Below are positions 44,132 to 44,349 of a stretch of 44,349 nucleotides of DNA, one piece after another. The position numbers and the translations under genes were made by a program. Origin of the DNA: Bacteroidia bacterium. GTDB lineage: Bacteria; Bacteroidota; Bacteroidia; B-17B0; Aurantibacillaceae. The stretch spans positions 1-44,349 of the forward strand of contig JAGNIU010000026.1 in assembly GCA_018000995.1 (NCBI GenBank), read 5' to 3'. How positions within the stretch are numbered: position 1 is the stretch's first letter; each line of letters starts with the position of its first letter. The notes beneath the pieces were generated by a model. It did no database searches, had not been told where the DNA came from, and saw only the letters and a program-made list of their open reading frames with translations.

Positions 44132-44349
44132 TTAAGCTTCTACTTCAGTAACAATACTTGGGAAGATACGCACGTTACCTGAATCTTCTTTACGGAACTG
44201 ATAAGTATAACGGTAATGACTCTCCAAACCACTCTTGTTTGGTAAACCATTAATCATCATAATATTTCTGTTCTTCGCAAATTTCAATAATTCACGTAAG
44301 TAGTGAGCCGAAATCTGACCTACCTCGTCAATAATACAATGTACTTTAA
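44132..44349 (-). CDS. C-terminus of a large ATPase resembling MukB/MksB (partial)
   Basis: Only the last 71 codons are visible; the rest lies beyond the window end. The segment reads KVHCIIDEVGQISAHYLREL, then LLKFAKNRNIMMINGLPNK and YRYTYQF before a short tail. IIDEVG is a Walker B with its catalytic Glu, and the following LRELLKFA...NIMMINGLP pattern is typical of the ATPase head of SMC-like proteins such as MukB/MksB and the Wadjet JetC protein. I infer this from the pattern only. If correct, the neighbouring sequence should encode partner subunits. Confidence 0.5.
   Translation of the reverse strand, partial: KVHCIIDEVGQISAHYLRELLKFAKNRNIMMINGLPNKSGLESHYRYTYQFRKEDSGNVRIFPSIVTEVEA

Overview
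The window is about 44 kb of an AT-rich Bacteroidota chromosome. The evidence for this is T9SS (type IX secretion) C-terminal sorting domains of both type A and type B, the gliding-motility-associated C-terminal domain, Bacteroidota-type promoters (-7 box TAnnTTTG, -33 TTG), the near absence of Shine-Dalgarno sites, and a GyrA of Bacteroidota type. I cannot assign a genus. No rRNA, tRNA, CRISPR array, insertion sequence or prophage is visible.

Layout. (1) 1-1078, minus: an M48 lipoprotein metalloprotease, cut by the window start, and the ClpS adaptor. (2) 1196-12836, plus: four tandem paralogues of about 950 residues, each a giant exported protein (DUF7948-like N-terminus, SBBP-type beta-propeller repeats, PKD domain, type B sorting domain). 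(3) 12840-16023: palindromic repeats, an ArsC/Spx-like thioredoxin-fold protein and clpC on the minus strand. (4) 16307-24372, plus: gyrA, a two-domain M16 peptidase and two exported TPR proteins. (5) 24467-30621, plus: a TPR sensor kinase, an overlapping NarL/LuxR response regulator, an orphan LuxR helix-turn-helix protein and two secreted seven-blade propeller proteins with type A sorting domains. (6) 30846-31289, plus: a small exported protein. (7) 31306-39390, minus: a TPR-SpoIIE phosphatase, VF530 protein, RNase HI, ElaA-like acetyltransferase, CoA-binding protein, MFS transporter, a subtilisin-like T9SS peptidase and a lipoprotein. (8) 39558-42622, plus: a cystathionine gamma-synthase/lyase family enzyme, a PAS histidine kinase and a small baeRF-like protein. 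(9) 42778-44349: a small ORF with no standard start, a family 2 glycosyltransferase, and the C-terminus of a large ATPase resembling MukB/MksB.

The genes fall into a proteostasis group (ClpS, ClpC, M48, M16), a cell-surface/T9SS group (six propeller proteins and the S8 peptidase) and several signalling proteins. The most interesting non-genic signals are three. First, a 16-bp motif (consensus TACSTAKTACTACKKA) occurs once before the orphan HTH gene and twice before the first propeller gene, at the same distance from a -7-like box in both. Second, an imperfect dyad directly abuts a perfect -7 box at clpC, as a repressor site would. Third, paired REP-like palindromes occur at three loci with compensatory stem changes. 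The four-gene tandem array is a mosaic, which points to recombination or gene conversion between copies.
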